Positions 11,439 through 23,125 of a stretch of 64,000 nucleotides of DNA are shown piece after piece. The notes below the pieces were generated by a model, which was given only the letters and a program-made list of their open reading frames with translations, made no database searches and was not told the origin of the DNA. The first letter of the stretch is position 1, and each line of letters opens with the position of its first letter. The position numbers were made by a program, and so were the translations under genes. This DNA comes from Babesia bovis T2Bo (Eukaryota; Apicomplexa; Aconoidasida; Piroplasmida; Babesiidae), in contig NC_010575.1 in assembly GCF_000165395.2 (NCBI RefSeq), positions 62,001 through 126,000 of the forward strand, read 5' to 3'.

Positions 11439-14437
11439 TTATTCTGATGCTGCTCCAAACTGTAAGCAGCGCGTTCTTCGTACGACCTTTTCTTTTACTT
11501 TATTGACAAGTTGCACCAAAGTGTCATTGAGAGGTATCTCCTCAATCGCTTCTAGGATGGACAATTGACGCATGGCAATGCAGTTCTGAACCCTACTAGT
11601 TAGATCCAACAATAGTTCCAGGACATTAACCGAGAAATCTTCATCGTTGTACACCTTTAGATCCTGAAAATAATATAATCACCAAGGAAATGACTTGCCA
11701 CAGCTAAAGAACGAAGCATATGTTGCCCAATCTTTATGTACATAGTACCATTTTTTTTAATTTTCCTCAAACAGAAAATAACCTAGCAGTCATTATGCTC
11801 CGAAATAACCTTTCCTACCATGTTCAAATATCTTGTATCCGCCGCCCCAACGTGGTAAGCGAATAGAAGCGCATCAATGGCATATTCAAGCCTATAATCA
11901 ATCTTATGGCCCTTGAATTAGATGACTCACTGTTTTGGTGCTATCTTCATGAAACCTGAATTGCATAGTTGGCCCAAAACACCAGCAGTATAACCCATAA
12001 TCTCACTGTTTCTTGCATGATGTTTCTGTAGAATTACTGTATCCAGCAGAATGTATACTGAATTACCTCAAGAAGTAGTATGATATTGCATACAACACCT
12101 TGACCTATAAATGCCTTTTGATGCTCGGATGTCTTGGTTAGGTTGACCATTAGCTTAAGCGTTGATAAAACAATTTGTTCCTACACGTGTTAACAAACAG
12201 ATAAAACCACATTACCTCATTGGACAGCATATTGTCTATTATAATAGTGGCAATATCATGCTTTATCATTTCATCCTTGAAAATAGATGAATTGTAACTG
12301 AAGTTGGTAAGAATGGATGTCACAATCACAACAATCTTGTAATTAGTTTTATACCTCCGCAGCATAACAATCATACATTTTAAAAGCGGTAAATAAGATG
12401 CGTCAATAGGCTGCGGAATGTCCAAGAACTTCTTCAAAATGCGTTCCATAATGGTATAATCGTCATACCTCTCAAGCAAATCACTAACGAAATGCAAATA
12501 CGGATTCCAATAACCCTGTTGGTTACGAAGATCATCAACATATTGGTGAATGAAGAACCCTTGCTCAACCATTCGCTGCAATGTATCTAAAGAAAAGTAA
12601 GATCACCAACCGATGTTGCATAATGGTTGAACGTAACATCACACCAATTGTATCCACCATGTTCGGTACGATAAGCATCTATCATATCGTCCAGCATCAT
12701 AGGTGAATAGTCCTTGGAGAAGTCCGTAGACCTGAAATGCAAAAGATATGCCGTTACCTCTCGCAATTTCTGCAGACAATAAAACAACAGCAAAGCATCA
12801 ATACCTTCTTATATGAATCATCATCCATCAAATTGAGATACTGGGTCAAAACTGCCAAAGATAAATGGGTATCCATCAACAGTTCATCCATACAAATAGC
12901 GATATAGTCCGAAAGACGCATGTCAAATCGGTTGATCAATTCCTTGCGATCACGAGACTCCTCAGATGTCCCTATGCCAAACATAAGACCTTTTACATTG
13001 TAAATATAATCCATGGGATCATCACTGGCTAGTACCATAGAGTCAGTTAAACGATGAATAACATGAGAGTCGACAGTATCATTTGGAAGCAGTCTTATGA
13101 CTGACAGTACAAAACCTTTAATCAGCTTATGGTAACTGGGTACTATACCGCCTTTTCTCATTAGAAATGCATACATGGGATGTTCGAAACGTAAGTTGTC
13201 CAATCGCACTTGCATAAGCTCCTTGTACCTGATGCTGACTTAATATAAGACCATTTAGACATACCACATATTATACTGATCAATAGCAGTGATAGAGTTG
13301 GCAGTTGTAGATATCTCGTTGTAAACTCTTGCCATGTCCAACTCCCCAATACCTGTTGAGTAATGCAATATAGAATGACAGCAAACTAACTGTTTAAGGA
13401 GACTGAAAACCTAATAAGTATATCCTGACACTTGTCAAACATAGGTGGCAGATATAGTCGTCTAAATATGTAAAATGCCACGATACTCGATTCTGTACGA
13501 AGCAACATGTGGTAACACGACCAAATTGCCAAATCATTGTTAAGGTTCATACGTTTGTTATAAACCCCGTCATATAAGATTTCTGTGACACCCAATTCGT
13601 TCAAAATGCCACGGGCATATCTATAAAGGTCTTGGGGTTTGGCCTATTTTATATGAGTAACATAATAAGTAAACATACCAAATCATGCAGATTCAAATAT
13701 ACTGGCTCGCGTAAATTAACATTGAGACAAATGCCCCTTTCGCTGTCTTGCAATCGAATTAAGTTCCCACTTGTAAATGTTGTGTTGTCAAAGGTATTAC
13801 GGACAAATAAGAAATAGCCATTCAGAGTCACTTTTTTATATCCCTTGAATGGTAGTAACGTTGGCTCAGGTGACGCTGAATGATCATCAGACGAACTTTC
13901 TGGTTCCTACAAAATGTCATCATATTGACATAACATCCTACTTTAGCTGTTGCGAACATATGGTAAGATGACCGAGCTTCCCTTATTTTAGCAAAGAGCT
14001 GGGTCTTGCACGGCGTTACTAAATCCAAGGTCTTTACAAAAGAATCCTGGAGACATTTGAATAAAAAAAGCTTTAACCAACACATTGATGTGACATCCGG
14101 AGTTTAATAACATTATTGTACTGCTTAACACTGTCGATAGTTTCGTAACGAAAACTTCCACCTTTTAGGACGCTGCTAAGCGAGCACGTAACAAGATGTA
14201 AGCCTACGACGTGGATGATTAAGGAAACATGATGCTACAGAGACACATATAAGATGGTTCAATTCAATAGAACGCAACAAACCATTGTTACTAAAAATAA
14301 AAGTATATAGACATACCTCCATCAGCAACTATTACATATGCTTTACCCTGTAAAGCATTGCTAGTTATCTTTACCAGCTCAAAATGCCTTACACGATCTG
14401 ATACGAGACTGCTTAGCACCTGGCAAAGATCCTCCAT
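11439..14437 (-). CDS. large helical (ARM-like) protein of unknown function, many exons
   Basis: A chain of short minus-strand exons separated by small introns. It begins at 14437 (MEDLCQVLSSLVSDRVRHFE) and ends near 11439 (CLQFGAASE). Well-supported exons lie around 12754-13215 and 12150-12581. The encoded segments are rich in leucine, isoleucine and aromatic residues in helix-like spacing, and one part (STLKLMVNLTKTSEHQKAF) reads like an armadillo repeat. No catalytic motif, signal peptide or membrane span is evident. The role could be scaffolding, but I do not recognise the family. The extent as a single gene is inferred from continuous same-strand coding-like segments; exon ends were not all resolved and two neighbouring genes cannot be fully excluded. 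Confidence 0.6.
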
Positions 14438-14673
14438 CCTAATGAAATCCTCAGGTGGCCGTCAAAGTGGCGGCAATGAGCCGATCAGTCTCATGTTGCC
14501 TTACACATTGTAATAAATTGTGTAGTAAAAACTATTGCAACCCTAGATGGAACAATAAAAACCCGTTGTTTGCCAACGGTCGTACCTCACTGGAAACACA
14601 ATTCAGGGTGTAATCAAAATATATAACAACTATATTCCTATACAATGATAAAATAAAACATTAAGATGGTATT

Positions 14674-17089
14674 TCAATTTTTGAGGCTCTCTTGATACTC
14701 TTTAGCTACCGCTTCTTGGTCGGCCGCATTCATAGGTTGATATAGCTTGAACTCCATTGTGAATTCACCTTGACCTTTGGTTGCAGCTCTGAGGTCCGTG
14801 ATGTATCCAAACATGTTACGAAGCGCCACTTGAGCTTGAAGGATGACGTTAGTACCGTATGTAGAAGTGTCCGTAACCAGACCTTTACGTTTAGTGATTG
14901 TAGACAGTACGGCGGCCTGGAACTCATGAGGAGTAACAACCTCCACCTGCATTACAGGCTCCAATATAATAGGGTTTGTGTCCATATACGATTCGTCAAA
15001 GGCTCCTTTGGCAGCGAGTTTGAAGGCTACGTCAGACGAATCCACCTCATGGGACTGACCGTCGTTAACGACAATCCTGGTGTTCACAACCTGACGGCCA
15101 CATAATAGCCCCTTTGTACAACATTCACGAAATCCGCTTTCTATATGTGGGACGTAGTTCGGTGGTACATCGTTACCAACGAGGTTGTTCACAAATTCAA
15201 CCTGCAGATGCTGATTTGCATCATCACCAATGGGCTCAATGTATCCAATAATTTTGCCGTACTGACCTGCACCACCAGATTGACGCTTATGGGTATAGGA
15301 AAAATCTACCCTGCGAGTGACAGATTCGCGGTAGTTTACTATGGGAGGCCCAGTCTCAACTGCGAGGTTGTACTCACGCTTCATGCGTTCAACGTAAATA
15401 CCAAGATGCAACTCTCCCATGCCACTCATAACAGTCTCCTTGCTCTCTTCATCTATCGCAATCCTGAATGTAGGATCTTCCCGCTTAAAACGGTTAAGTG
15501 CCTTAGATAATTTCGTCATATCACTGGTATTTACCTTTTTCAAGGCAAGTGAAACCACCGGCTCAGGGACGAATATGGGAGCCATAGTTAATTGCAACCT
15601 TCCATCAGTGAATGTAACACCCGAATTGCACTTCAAACCTGTTATGGCAACTATTTCACCACTGTAGGCCTCAGAAACATCCTCAGTGTCGCTAGCATGC
15701 ATTTTAAAAAGCTTCTTTGTAGAATGCTTTTTGCCATCCTCAACCAAGTATAATTGCTGCCCACGGCGCATCATACCTTGGTACAAACGCAAAAAGGTCA
15801 ATTGTCCCATAGGACTGTCTTGGATTTTAAACGCATATGCTACCAAAGGCTGTTTGTATCCACCATCAAGTTCCTCCGTTTGGTCATCAGTGATATAACC
15901 GTGTTGCACTACCTCCGAAGGTGCTGGTAGATAGTGACAAACCGCATCTATGGCAAGTTGGACCCCTTTGTTACCTTTGGCAGAACCCATCAGTAGTGGG
16001 TAAGCTTTGTGAGACAGACAACAGCGCCGGATAGCCGCGCGCATTGACTCAAGGTTGTAACTATTTTCAAGATACTCCTCTGCAAATTGATCATCCAAAT
16101 CGGCCAATCTTTCTGCAACAGCTAACTTTTGTGAAATAGTCGCCTCTTTGTATTCAGCTGGTACATCCTTCTTTACAACTGTCTGACCGTTTGAACCCTC
16201 GAAATAATAGGAACAATCTTCCAATACATCTATCAAGCCTTCGAAACGGCTACCTGCATATATAGGAAGTTGTAGCTGTAGTATCCCAATGTTCAACTTC
16301 TGTCGTATCATAGAAATCACCCTGTCTGGGTCAGCTCCATCACGATCCATTTTATTTAAGAAGATGATACGGGGTATGCTGTACCTGTCCATCTGCATGT
16401 TTACCGTTAGTGTCTGAGACTGGACACCGGAAACTGAGCAACACAATAAAATGGCACCATCTAATACCCGAAGAGCACGTTCAACCTCTATAGTGAAATC
16501 AACATGACCGGGAGTGTCTATGATGTTAATCATGTAATCCTTTGGCGCTTCAGTAGGCGTTCTTCTAGTAGACCACTTAAAATTAGTAACTGCAGATTGA
16601 ATGGTGATACCGCGTTCACGTTCCAAGTCCATAGAGTCCATTTTCGCTCCTACACCGTCGTTACCTCTAACCTCGTGAATTGAAGCGATACGACCTGAAT
16701 AAAACAAGATTCTTTCACTCATAGTGGTCTTCCCCGAGTCTATATGAGCACTTATACCAATGTTTCGGATTCGTTCAATGCGATACCCTCCGTCACTGCT
16801 GAAGCAACGTTTATGCTCTCGAGCCTTATTCTAGTGAGTGAATGTCCACAAAAACTATACACCTACCCATATATCAACATTTCTATCAAACGTGGAATCA
16901 TGATTTTGCGATATGGATATCTGTTGATGCCGAAGGCTTGTGAATTTGCGCCGTAGGCGGTACACATCCTATGTCAATTATGGAATATGTGTGACAACTT
17001 ACTTCCACAGTAGCAAACCTTCTGTGTACTTTATGTAGAAACAATACACTACGCATACAAGGCGTAGATGGCAAAACAATTGCCATCAT
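14674..17089 (-). CDS. GFM1: mitochondrial elongation factor G1
   Basis: Three exons (17003-17089, 16867-16968, 14674-16830) with introns of 34 and 36 bases, all in phase, give about 781 residues. The first exon is an acid-poor leader (MMAIVLPSTPCMRSVLFLHK) typical of mitochondrial import. GTPase motifs follow: G1 AHIDSGKTT near residue 90, switch segment 'MDSMDLERERGITIQSA', G3 DTPGH and G4 NKMD. The segment MDSM(D/E)LER.RGITIQSA is characteristic of mitochondrial EF-G1 rather than bacterial or cytosolic EF2. Domains II-V follow, including 'SGMGELHLGIYVERMKREY' and the C-terminal 'GQGEFTMEF'. The enzyme moves the mitoribosome along mRNA using GTP. An apicoplast location is less likely from these motifs but cannot be ruled out. 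Confidence 0.92.
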
Positions 17090-17776
17090 GGTGTCTTGAA
17101 TTCTAACACATCCTAGAAGGCTCGTATGGCAACTGCACAAATCAGTAAACAAAACGAATCATGTGTTACAAAGCTATTTACACCCACATATTGAATGAGT
17201 TTGTTAATGTCATAATGTCAAAGTTGGGAGACTAGCACCCAATGCCTGTTTACCTCATGGGTGTAGAGGAGAGGGTTTGATAATGCCAACCTCACAACCG
17301 AATAGGCAACAAATTATATATTTTAAATACAGCCACTATTTCTCTCGTTCATATGTATTCGAATTTATCTATGAACAACTAATAAGTAGGCAACATAACT
17401 TGCTAACCGTGGACCAATGGATCCAAACAAACTTTCATGACGGTTCTACAAGTCATGTTCGTTACTCTGAGTTGTACAAACACATTTGAATCTATCGGGA
17501 TATATAAAATACCCTCTGATTTCCCTAGGTAATTCTACGGAGATGTCCAACTCGCAAAAATAACGAGAGAATTACATTAATCAGATTAAAATGAAGCGCT
17601 TCATTATAAGACACCAAACTAAACAATGTTAATAGGATCATATTACCAACAAATGTTGCCTTTTGGTGTGATGCGTAGTTACATTAACCACATGTGATCG
17701 ACATTCGACAAGCTCGTACGAACCATTCAAACATTAACATAATACTTCACGTGCATTTCCAATGATACTTAACCAA
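17090..17776. other. intergenic, promoter side of elongation factor G1
   Basis: 687 AT-rich bases. A plus-strand frame of 70 codons (17277-17489) has no recognisable feature and is probably chance. I see no RNA gene or repeat. Confidence 0.5.
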
Positions 17777-18922
17777 TCATGCTTTACGTATTTTCTTGGA
17801 AACATTTGGGTCCTTCAAAGACTTTTCAATTTCACGCACAGCCTTTGTTATGTGATCAATTTTTTCTGCATCATTTATTGCTCCCTTGGGGTACATCTGC
17901 AATATCGGTGTCAACTGACCAATAGACTCAAATAAAATAGTTTCATAAACGGACATGTATAAATTGTTGAAGCGCGTCTCCGATATACCATAATAAAACT
18001 CAGTCGCTTCAGCGGCAGCCCTGTGGCATTTGCAGGGCACCTTTGGGCTGTCATTGTGTGTTACCGCTATGTTATTTGCCTCATAATGTTTTGAAAGTAA
18101 CATATCCTTTTCGATAAAAGTTATAGATTCCCGTGGAAATGCAATAAGCATACTCTGATATATAGAAACGAGCTTGTTGTTTTTGGCAGATTTGTTCGGA
18201 CTCAGATTCATCTGATAAGCATGAGCAAAAATACGCAATACAAGAGTTTTCAACAGAATTTTAATGTCCATACGCTCCTCTAACGAACGGTTAAACCATA
18301 ATGCCTGTATGCTACGTTCGTGGGCATCGATGATTTCGATTATACCCCCGGCCAAAGGTGTTACTCCTGCTGTTGAATCGTTCCTATCTGCTAACATAAT
18401 AATGCAGCCCTTCATGTCTTCCGAATCTAAACGTTCAATTATGTTATTCACCGAAAAAAATGGTGAGCTGATGTCGTTGGCAGGTATGCTGTAGTCCATG
18501 GTTAAAGCTAACTGAGCACAAGTGACTTCATCTAGAAAACGATCTCCGCCTGTTCTTTTGCGAGTTTTAACAGCGCCTTTTTGTGTTTCAAGTGAAGTAG
18601 AATCTTCATGCCCTTTTTTCGCATCGATATTAGATGACGTGAAGTGGGCATCCAAAGCACGTTTTACATCCGTTTGCTTTGTATCATCGTGTTGTGTTTT
18701 TGTAGTGTTATTTACATTTTGATTGGCATTAGGTTGGTTTTTATTAAACATGACCGCGATGTCACCATTGTTAGCCATAATCTTGTTCATAATTTTCCGT
18801 TTATTGCGAGAAGCAGTCTTACAGTCCATGGGCAACACCAATGCGTATGGCTGCAGTTCCAACAAATGAAACAAAATGTTAGTTGCGTTGACCAGACGCT
18901 GGGCTACCACGTTGCTACTCAT
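17777..18922 (-). CDS. hypothetical protein, 381 residues
   Basis: A single-exon frame. The open frame extends slightly upstream, but the first ATG is at 18922 (MSSNVVAQRLVNATNILFHL). The protein has a helical N-terminal third, a low-complexity polar segment rich in Asn, Lys, Thr and Asp at about residues 65-130 with basic clusters (KTRKRTGGDR), and a mainly helical C-terminal half ending in a lysine-rich tail (VSKKIRKA) that could be a nuclear localisation signal. There is a CKCHRAAAE segment near residue 310 but no zinc-binding pattern I can complete. The family is not recognised. Composition and length argue that it is real. Confidence 0.6.
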   Translation of the reverse strand: MSSNVVAQRLVNATNILFHLLELQPYALVLPMDCKTASRNKRKIMNKIMANNGDIAVMFNKNQPNANQNVNNTTKTQHDDTKQTDVKRALDAHFTSSNIDAKKGHEDSTSLETQKGAVKTRKRTGGDRFLDEVTCAQLALTMDYSIPANDISSPFFSVNNIIERLDSEDMKGCIIMLADRNDSTAGVTPLAGGIIEIIDAHERSIQALWFNRSLEERMDIKILLKTLVLRIFAHAYQMNLSPNKSAKNNKLVSIYQSMLIAFPRESITFIEKDMLLSKHYEANNIAVTHNDSPKVPCKCHRAAAEATEFYYGISETRFNNLYMSVYETILFESIGQLTPILQMYPKGAINDAEKIDHITKAVREIEKSLKDPNVSKKIRKA

Positions 18923-19162
18923 TGTAGATGAATTAGGTAGTAATGAAATGTCTAAAAGGAAGGGGTTGTGGAAGGTTGCTTGTAGTGAGCACAAATAGTT
19001 ATTTACGGCACTTTAAAAATAATCATTGCCTTTAGCAGTATCCGTGAGTTTGCTTAATTGACAAGGATCCCTTTTTAAATCCCCAAATACCTATAGCTCG
19101 AGTTTACCTGTTATACGATAAACATGCAATTAAAGAAAGACAAGAGAATACGCGATAATTTC

Positions 19163-20073
19163 CTAATCCAAGTCATCCACATAATCTGTGGAAACATCCG
19201 TCACAGAGTAGTGCCTTAGACAGCATGAACAATGATTACCTGAAAATTGATACATTAAGGATAGACAAGATATGGAAGAATCAAATAATTCATCATACAG
19301 TCATTGAATAGTTATAACGTAAAATAAAATGAGTATAAACACGCATAAACGTGCAGCGCAAAGTGGTATAAAACATGAATCATGTATTCTCAAGGTACGT
19401 CTAATGGATACAACAATAATAAGATAACTGCAATGTAATATCTAATAACTACATGTCAATACATTCTAAAGACGTTGTATTTATTTCACATAGATGTAAT
19501 ACTAGTTAAACATACCATCACTCTGAGAGATGCTGTCATTCCTAATCGCTACACACCGTATAACCCTTTGAATGCTAGGCAATGTTGACTACAAATATAT
19601 TGCAGCCTACATCAAATAATGTTGTTTTGATCGATCGTATGGTAGTGATCTCGAAAGCAGGTTTACATAATATTGATCAATGACGTGTGTATCCAGAATG
19701 CTATAAACCTAACGTGATGTGGTGTTGATTATCTCCATCAAGGTTGCATCAAGTAGATTATATGCTACATTAAGGTACACTTATAACGTAGAATTTTGAA
19801 TTTACCCAGTAGAGTTCTGATTGCTGGGCTATGGCTAAGAATCAACGTAACTGTCCACTTATAAGATAAAGGTGTAATATGGAATTTGAGCTTTACCTTA
19901 TATCTAACGTATTAGGTAAGTTAAAAATCAACTATTAATTTACATATGTTATGTGATTACTGTGTTATACGTTTTCATTGCATTGCTACTTTTATGATAC
20001 TCTTAAATGATGTCGTTTGGTTTACACATTTTGCCCAGGAGTTGTAATCGTTTTGCTGATTCTCTATAAACAT
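19163..20073 (-). CDS. probable spliced gene of unknown function, exon structure unresolved
   Basis: Several short minus-strand segments look coding but are broken by stops, as expected for small exons. The C-terminal exon at 19163-19239 ends in an acidic tail (TDYVDDLD then TAG) and contains CSCCLRHYS. It joins in phase to an exon at about 19515-19590 (LPSIQRVIRCVAIRNDS) across a 275-base intron. Further upstream, segments near 19595-19700 (VYSILDTHVIDQYYVNLL) and 19720-19900 read like helical protein. A possible start lies at 20073 (MFIENQQNDYNSWAKC), 39 bases from the divergent FAM32A start. The intron ends between these pieces are ambiguous. I cannot assign a family. Confidence 0.38.
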
Positions 20074-20112
20074 ATTAATTTTAATACTGATAAGCAATGC
20101 AAGGAATAGATT

Positions 20113-20575
20113 ATGGTGGTGGACAAAACCTATGAGAACGTAGTAAAAGGTGGCCTTAGAATAAAAGGCAAACTAATTGCAAAAAACAAAAAAGTTATCG
20201 ACACCAATACAAATAAACCTAAGGATGTAATTGAAGTCAAAAAATTGTTACCCAAACCTGACGTTGAGTCTAGTGATGCTTTACAGTCCAAGATAAATCA
20301 AGGTAAGAACATCTTCTACATAACAAACCGTTGTTGACGAGCATTCACTTGTCTACAGTAATGCTTAATGAATCGTTGACTACCACCGAGAAAACGTTTT
20401 TAATCGCCCAAATTAAAAGGAGTTCCAAAAAGGTTGATGATGTGCTCAAGGAGAGTCACCGCGAAAAGGTTGAAAAGTTTAACAAAAAGCTTGCTAGCCT
20501 CTCCGAGCGTATGTTTGATGTTTTTTTATTTCACATGTTGTAGATTTTGATATACCCAAAGTTGGGCCAGGGTAA
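20113..20575 (+). CDS. FAM32A: FAM32A-like spliceosomal exon-ligation factor
   Basis: Three exons (20113-20302, 20359-20508, 20544-20575) give 123 residues; the second intron is 35 bases. The N-terminal motif [15 protein letters not shown] matches the 'V..G.LKLKG' start of FAM32A. A basic low-complexity region follows. The C-terminal part has 'LTTTEKTF', an '[18 protein letters not shown]' helix and '[11 protein letters not shown]', ending [10 protein letters not shown], the counterpart of the conserved EHYDIPKV tail. In human spliceosomes FAM32A reaches into the active centre of the C* complex and promotes exon ligation through this C-terminal tail. The tail is on its own 32-base exon, so the match depends on correct splicing, and the splice is in phase. 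The next gene downstream is also a splicing-factor relative. Confidence 0.85.
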
Positions 20576-20698
20576 TTTCTGTGCTACTACAAAGCTCAGG
20601 ATGGAATGATTTTTGTTTCATGATAAATCTTTAAATTTGAACTATATCGGGCTATGAAATAACATTTCAATAATTTAAAAGTAAACGCAACTAACACA

Positions 20699-21871
20699 AT
20701 GAAGCATATAACTTTCTTGGGCACTCCGTTATCTAAATACGAGATTGATGATATAGGTAAGCATTAAAGAATGACCTATGGTATAAGTGATTATCATTGA
20801 ACCATATTAAATTGTATTAACTATATTATATACACATACAGAGACTGATTTACTGAATAAGCGTGCCAAAGAATTTGAAAAAACAAAAGGTCTTCAATAT
20901 CGACAAAATCGTGAAAAGATAAAACGAAATGATATTGTGACACATTATACGGTTGATACAAAGGAAGGTAAGTAATCAGACATAACGAATACGTTATTTT
21001 TGTCGACCCTGATACATATTTAATACAATTATTGCACAAATGATTTATAGGTTTCGTTCCTGCCAACTTCAAGTCATCGAAATCTAGCAGAGCATTATAC
21101 ACCCACCAGAATGTAAGGAGCTTTACAGACGTGGAAGATTCGGACATCATTGGCAAAAACACATTAAAGGCCATCAATATCAATCGTGTTGGGTTGAAGA
21201 GAAATATCGCAAACATTTTGAATGCCATGGGATTTATGAACAAGAAGCGATTCATTGGTCCTATGAACATTACGGCTATACATAATAAGGTATCTACAAC
21301 TTTGGAAGGAGTTGGATTTCGCATAGATGATCCTACCATACCAGGGAATTTGCAATTTATAAAATCAACATCTAATGATGCGAAAACGCACAATAGTCAA
21401 TCTGCCATCCTGGATACTAATAAGTGCGATGATAGTGAAGCACAATCAAGTATGCATAAGGATGAAAACCAAAATATGAGCTTTAGCAGAAGTGGAGATG
21501 AAAATGCGACACATAAATTAACAAAGCATGTTGATGACCGTGAATTTGATTTGGGTGAGATAAAGTATTATTATCAGCATTTATACGGCTACATAGTAAA
21601 TGTAATGGACAAGAAGGACGACTTTTTGGACAAAATATCGGAAGGATTGGATTTCACAAGCAAAAGCGTCATGAGCCAGAAGGCTGTTAAAAGGGGGAGG
21701 AATGTTGAGATTTATACCTTTGATAACGAGCTCTTACAACGATTTAATATAAAATCAAGCCGGGGTGCTGACGAAATGGGCGTTAAATCCGTAGACCTAC
21801 CTGCAACAAATGAGATTAATGCGGGTAAAATGTTGCCTGCTGAACTTTTTAGAAGGATTTTCGGTAATTAA
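20699..21871 (+). CDS. GPATCH1-like (DUF1604) splicing-associated protein
   Basis: Three exons (20699-20756, 20842-20967, 21051-21871) give 334 residues. The start, MKHITFLGTPLSKYEIDD, resembles the 'F.TYGTAL...E' opening of GPATCH1. Then 'TKEGFVPANFKSSKSSRA' matches the 'G..PS.F.SSR..RA' block, and 'RSFTDVEDSDIIGKNTLKA' matches the 'F.DEEDL.EFG' block. A weak G-patch-like segment (NILNAMGFMNKKRFIGP) follows, where several glycines expected of a G-patch are missing. The protein is much shorter than human GPATCH1, ending at a clear stop (ELFRRIFGN). GPATCH1 works with the helicase DHX35 in the late spliceosome. The assignment rests on three short blocks in the right order and is moderate. Confidence 0.6.
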
Positions 21872-22090
21872 GGGTACAAACACATCAGTGCCACTGTAAT
21901 TAACATAAAATTTTACAATATAAAATTGCTCGAATCCAATCACGGGAATTTCTATCATATTCGTTGATGTTTATATGATGCCTATATAGATAAATAATTT
22001 TTATCTGATTGTATAAAATATTATGCGAGGTTAATGAGTTTACATTGTTTAGATTCTCTATGGTTGTTGACGTGACAAAATATCCGTTTA

Positions 22091-22852
22091 TCATGCTCTT
22101 GGCGTCTTCTCAGGAACCGGAACCTTGGGGTGAACTACAAAGCAACATGATGTTATCACATGATTGCCTTGATCTTTTAAAAACTGCTCAAAACTTTCGA
22201 TGGATTTTATTGAACGCCGGATGTCTCTCGGGGGGGACTTAAATGCTTGTATTACTTTCGATGTAATTTCATATGGTGGTTGTATGATAAGAGCGCAGTA
22301 AGAGGTAGGTTGTGATATTGGAGTCACTGGTATGTAATTCAGGTTGAACGTAAATGCTACTTTAATGCCTGAATCACCGTCTACAGTAGTACTCCAGCCA
22401 AACAAACCTCCTTTATTTTCACGTATCGTAGAATCAGGTTTGTTGTAGCCAACCAAAATGGAGTTGAACAATCCTTTTATTCCTTTAACCTCAATAGTCG
22501 GAGATTTATCATATGGATAAATCATCTTGACTTTACATTGAGGAATAATACTGTCTTTGGCATCTGGGCGTGTTACTTGTATCAAAGGTTTTGTTTTTTG
22601 CACCTTTGGTTCGTTTGTTTCTTGAGATTGTTTACCCAGATCTACGTGATTATTTGGTATTCCTGTATCTTTAACACTCTTATCTAATTTTCTTGGTACT
22701 CGCTCAACTGTTCCGCTCCTTGAAAGAGGCCCTATAGCCTTGCTTCTATCGTATCGCAATCTATCTGATGGTAGCTTTCCCGTGACAGGATCTCCCTTGA
22801 TATAACTCATTATCCACAATACATGACAGATATATAATATTAACTTTGTCAT
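22091..22852 (-). CDS. secreted hypothetical protein, 253 residues
   Basis: A single-exon frame with an N-terminal signal peptide (MTKLILYICHVLWIMSYIKG). A polar, Lys-, Asp- and Pro-rich segment follows (about residues 20-100). The C-terminal part is a more ordered beta-rich domain of about 150 residues with four cysteines, including 'IPQCKVKMIYPYD' and 'VITSCCFVVHPKV'. No membrane span or GPI signal is visible at the end (EKTPRA). The fold is not recognised. It lies beside the MACPF cluster, and a secreted, possibly host-interacting role is inference. It is convergent with the GPATCH1-like gene, 219 bases away. Confidence 0.7.
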   Translation of the reverse strand: MTKLILYICHVLWIMSYIKGDPVTGKLPSDRLRYDRSKAIGPLSRSGTVERVPRKLDKSVKDTGIPNNHVDLGKQSQETNEPKVQKTKPLIQVTRPDAKDSIIPQCKVKMIYPYDKSPTIEVKGIKGLFNSILVGYNKPDSTIRENKGGLFGWSTTVDGDSGIKVAFTFNLNYIPVTPISQPTSYCALIIQPPYEITSKVIQAFKSPPRDIRRSIKSIESFEQFLKDQGNHVITSCCFVVHPKVPVPEKTPRA

Positions 22853-23125
22853 CGTTGCATGTGGTTAGTGTTTCGTAATAATGTTTGAATTTAGATTTGA
22901 AGATATATAGAATCTTCTGGACACCCGAAAATTATACGGTAACTCAAGTTAAGCGATTAATAATTTACAATTATATTTTTACATACGGGTTTTATAATAT
23001 TCGTACGATAATAATTGCCCATGTCTGCTAAATAAAGGCGATACTATATTAGATGCGCACGAAAGAGTTCGTAGATATATCACAATTCACAGATCCAAAA
23101 GCGGTTTTATGACGTTTTGACACAC

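Noticed and set aside
17277..17489. 70-codon plus frame upstream of elongation factor G1
   Set aside because: Isolated, no motif, no sensible splice partner.
19515..19760. Several in-frame TAG codons within an otherwise open minus frame, suggesting stop-codon reassignment
   Set aside because: Genes elsewhere in the window use TAG as an ordinary stop or avoid it inside exons, and the TAGs here coincide with possible intron ends; unresolved splicing is the simpler explanation.
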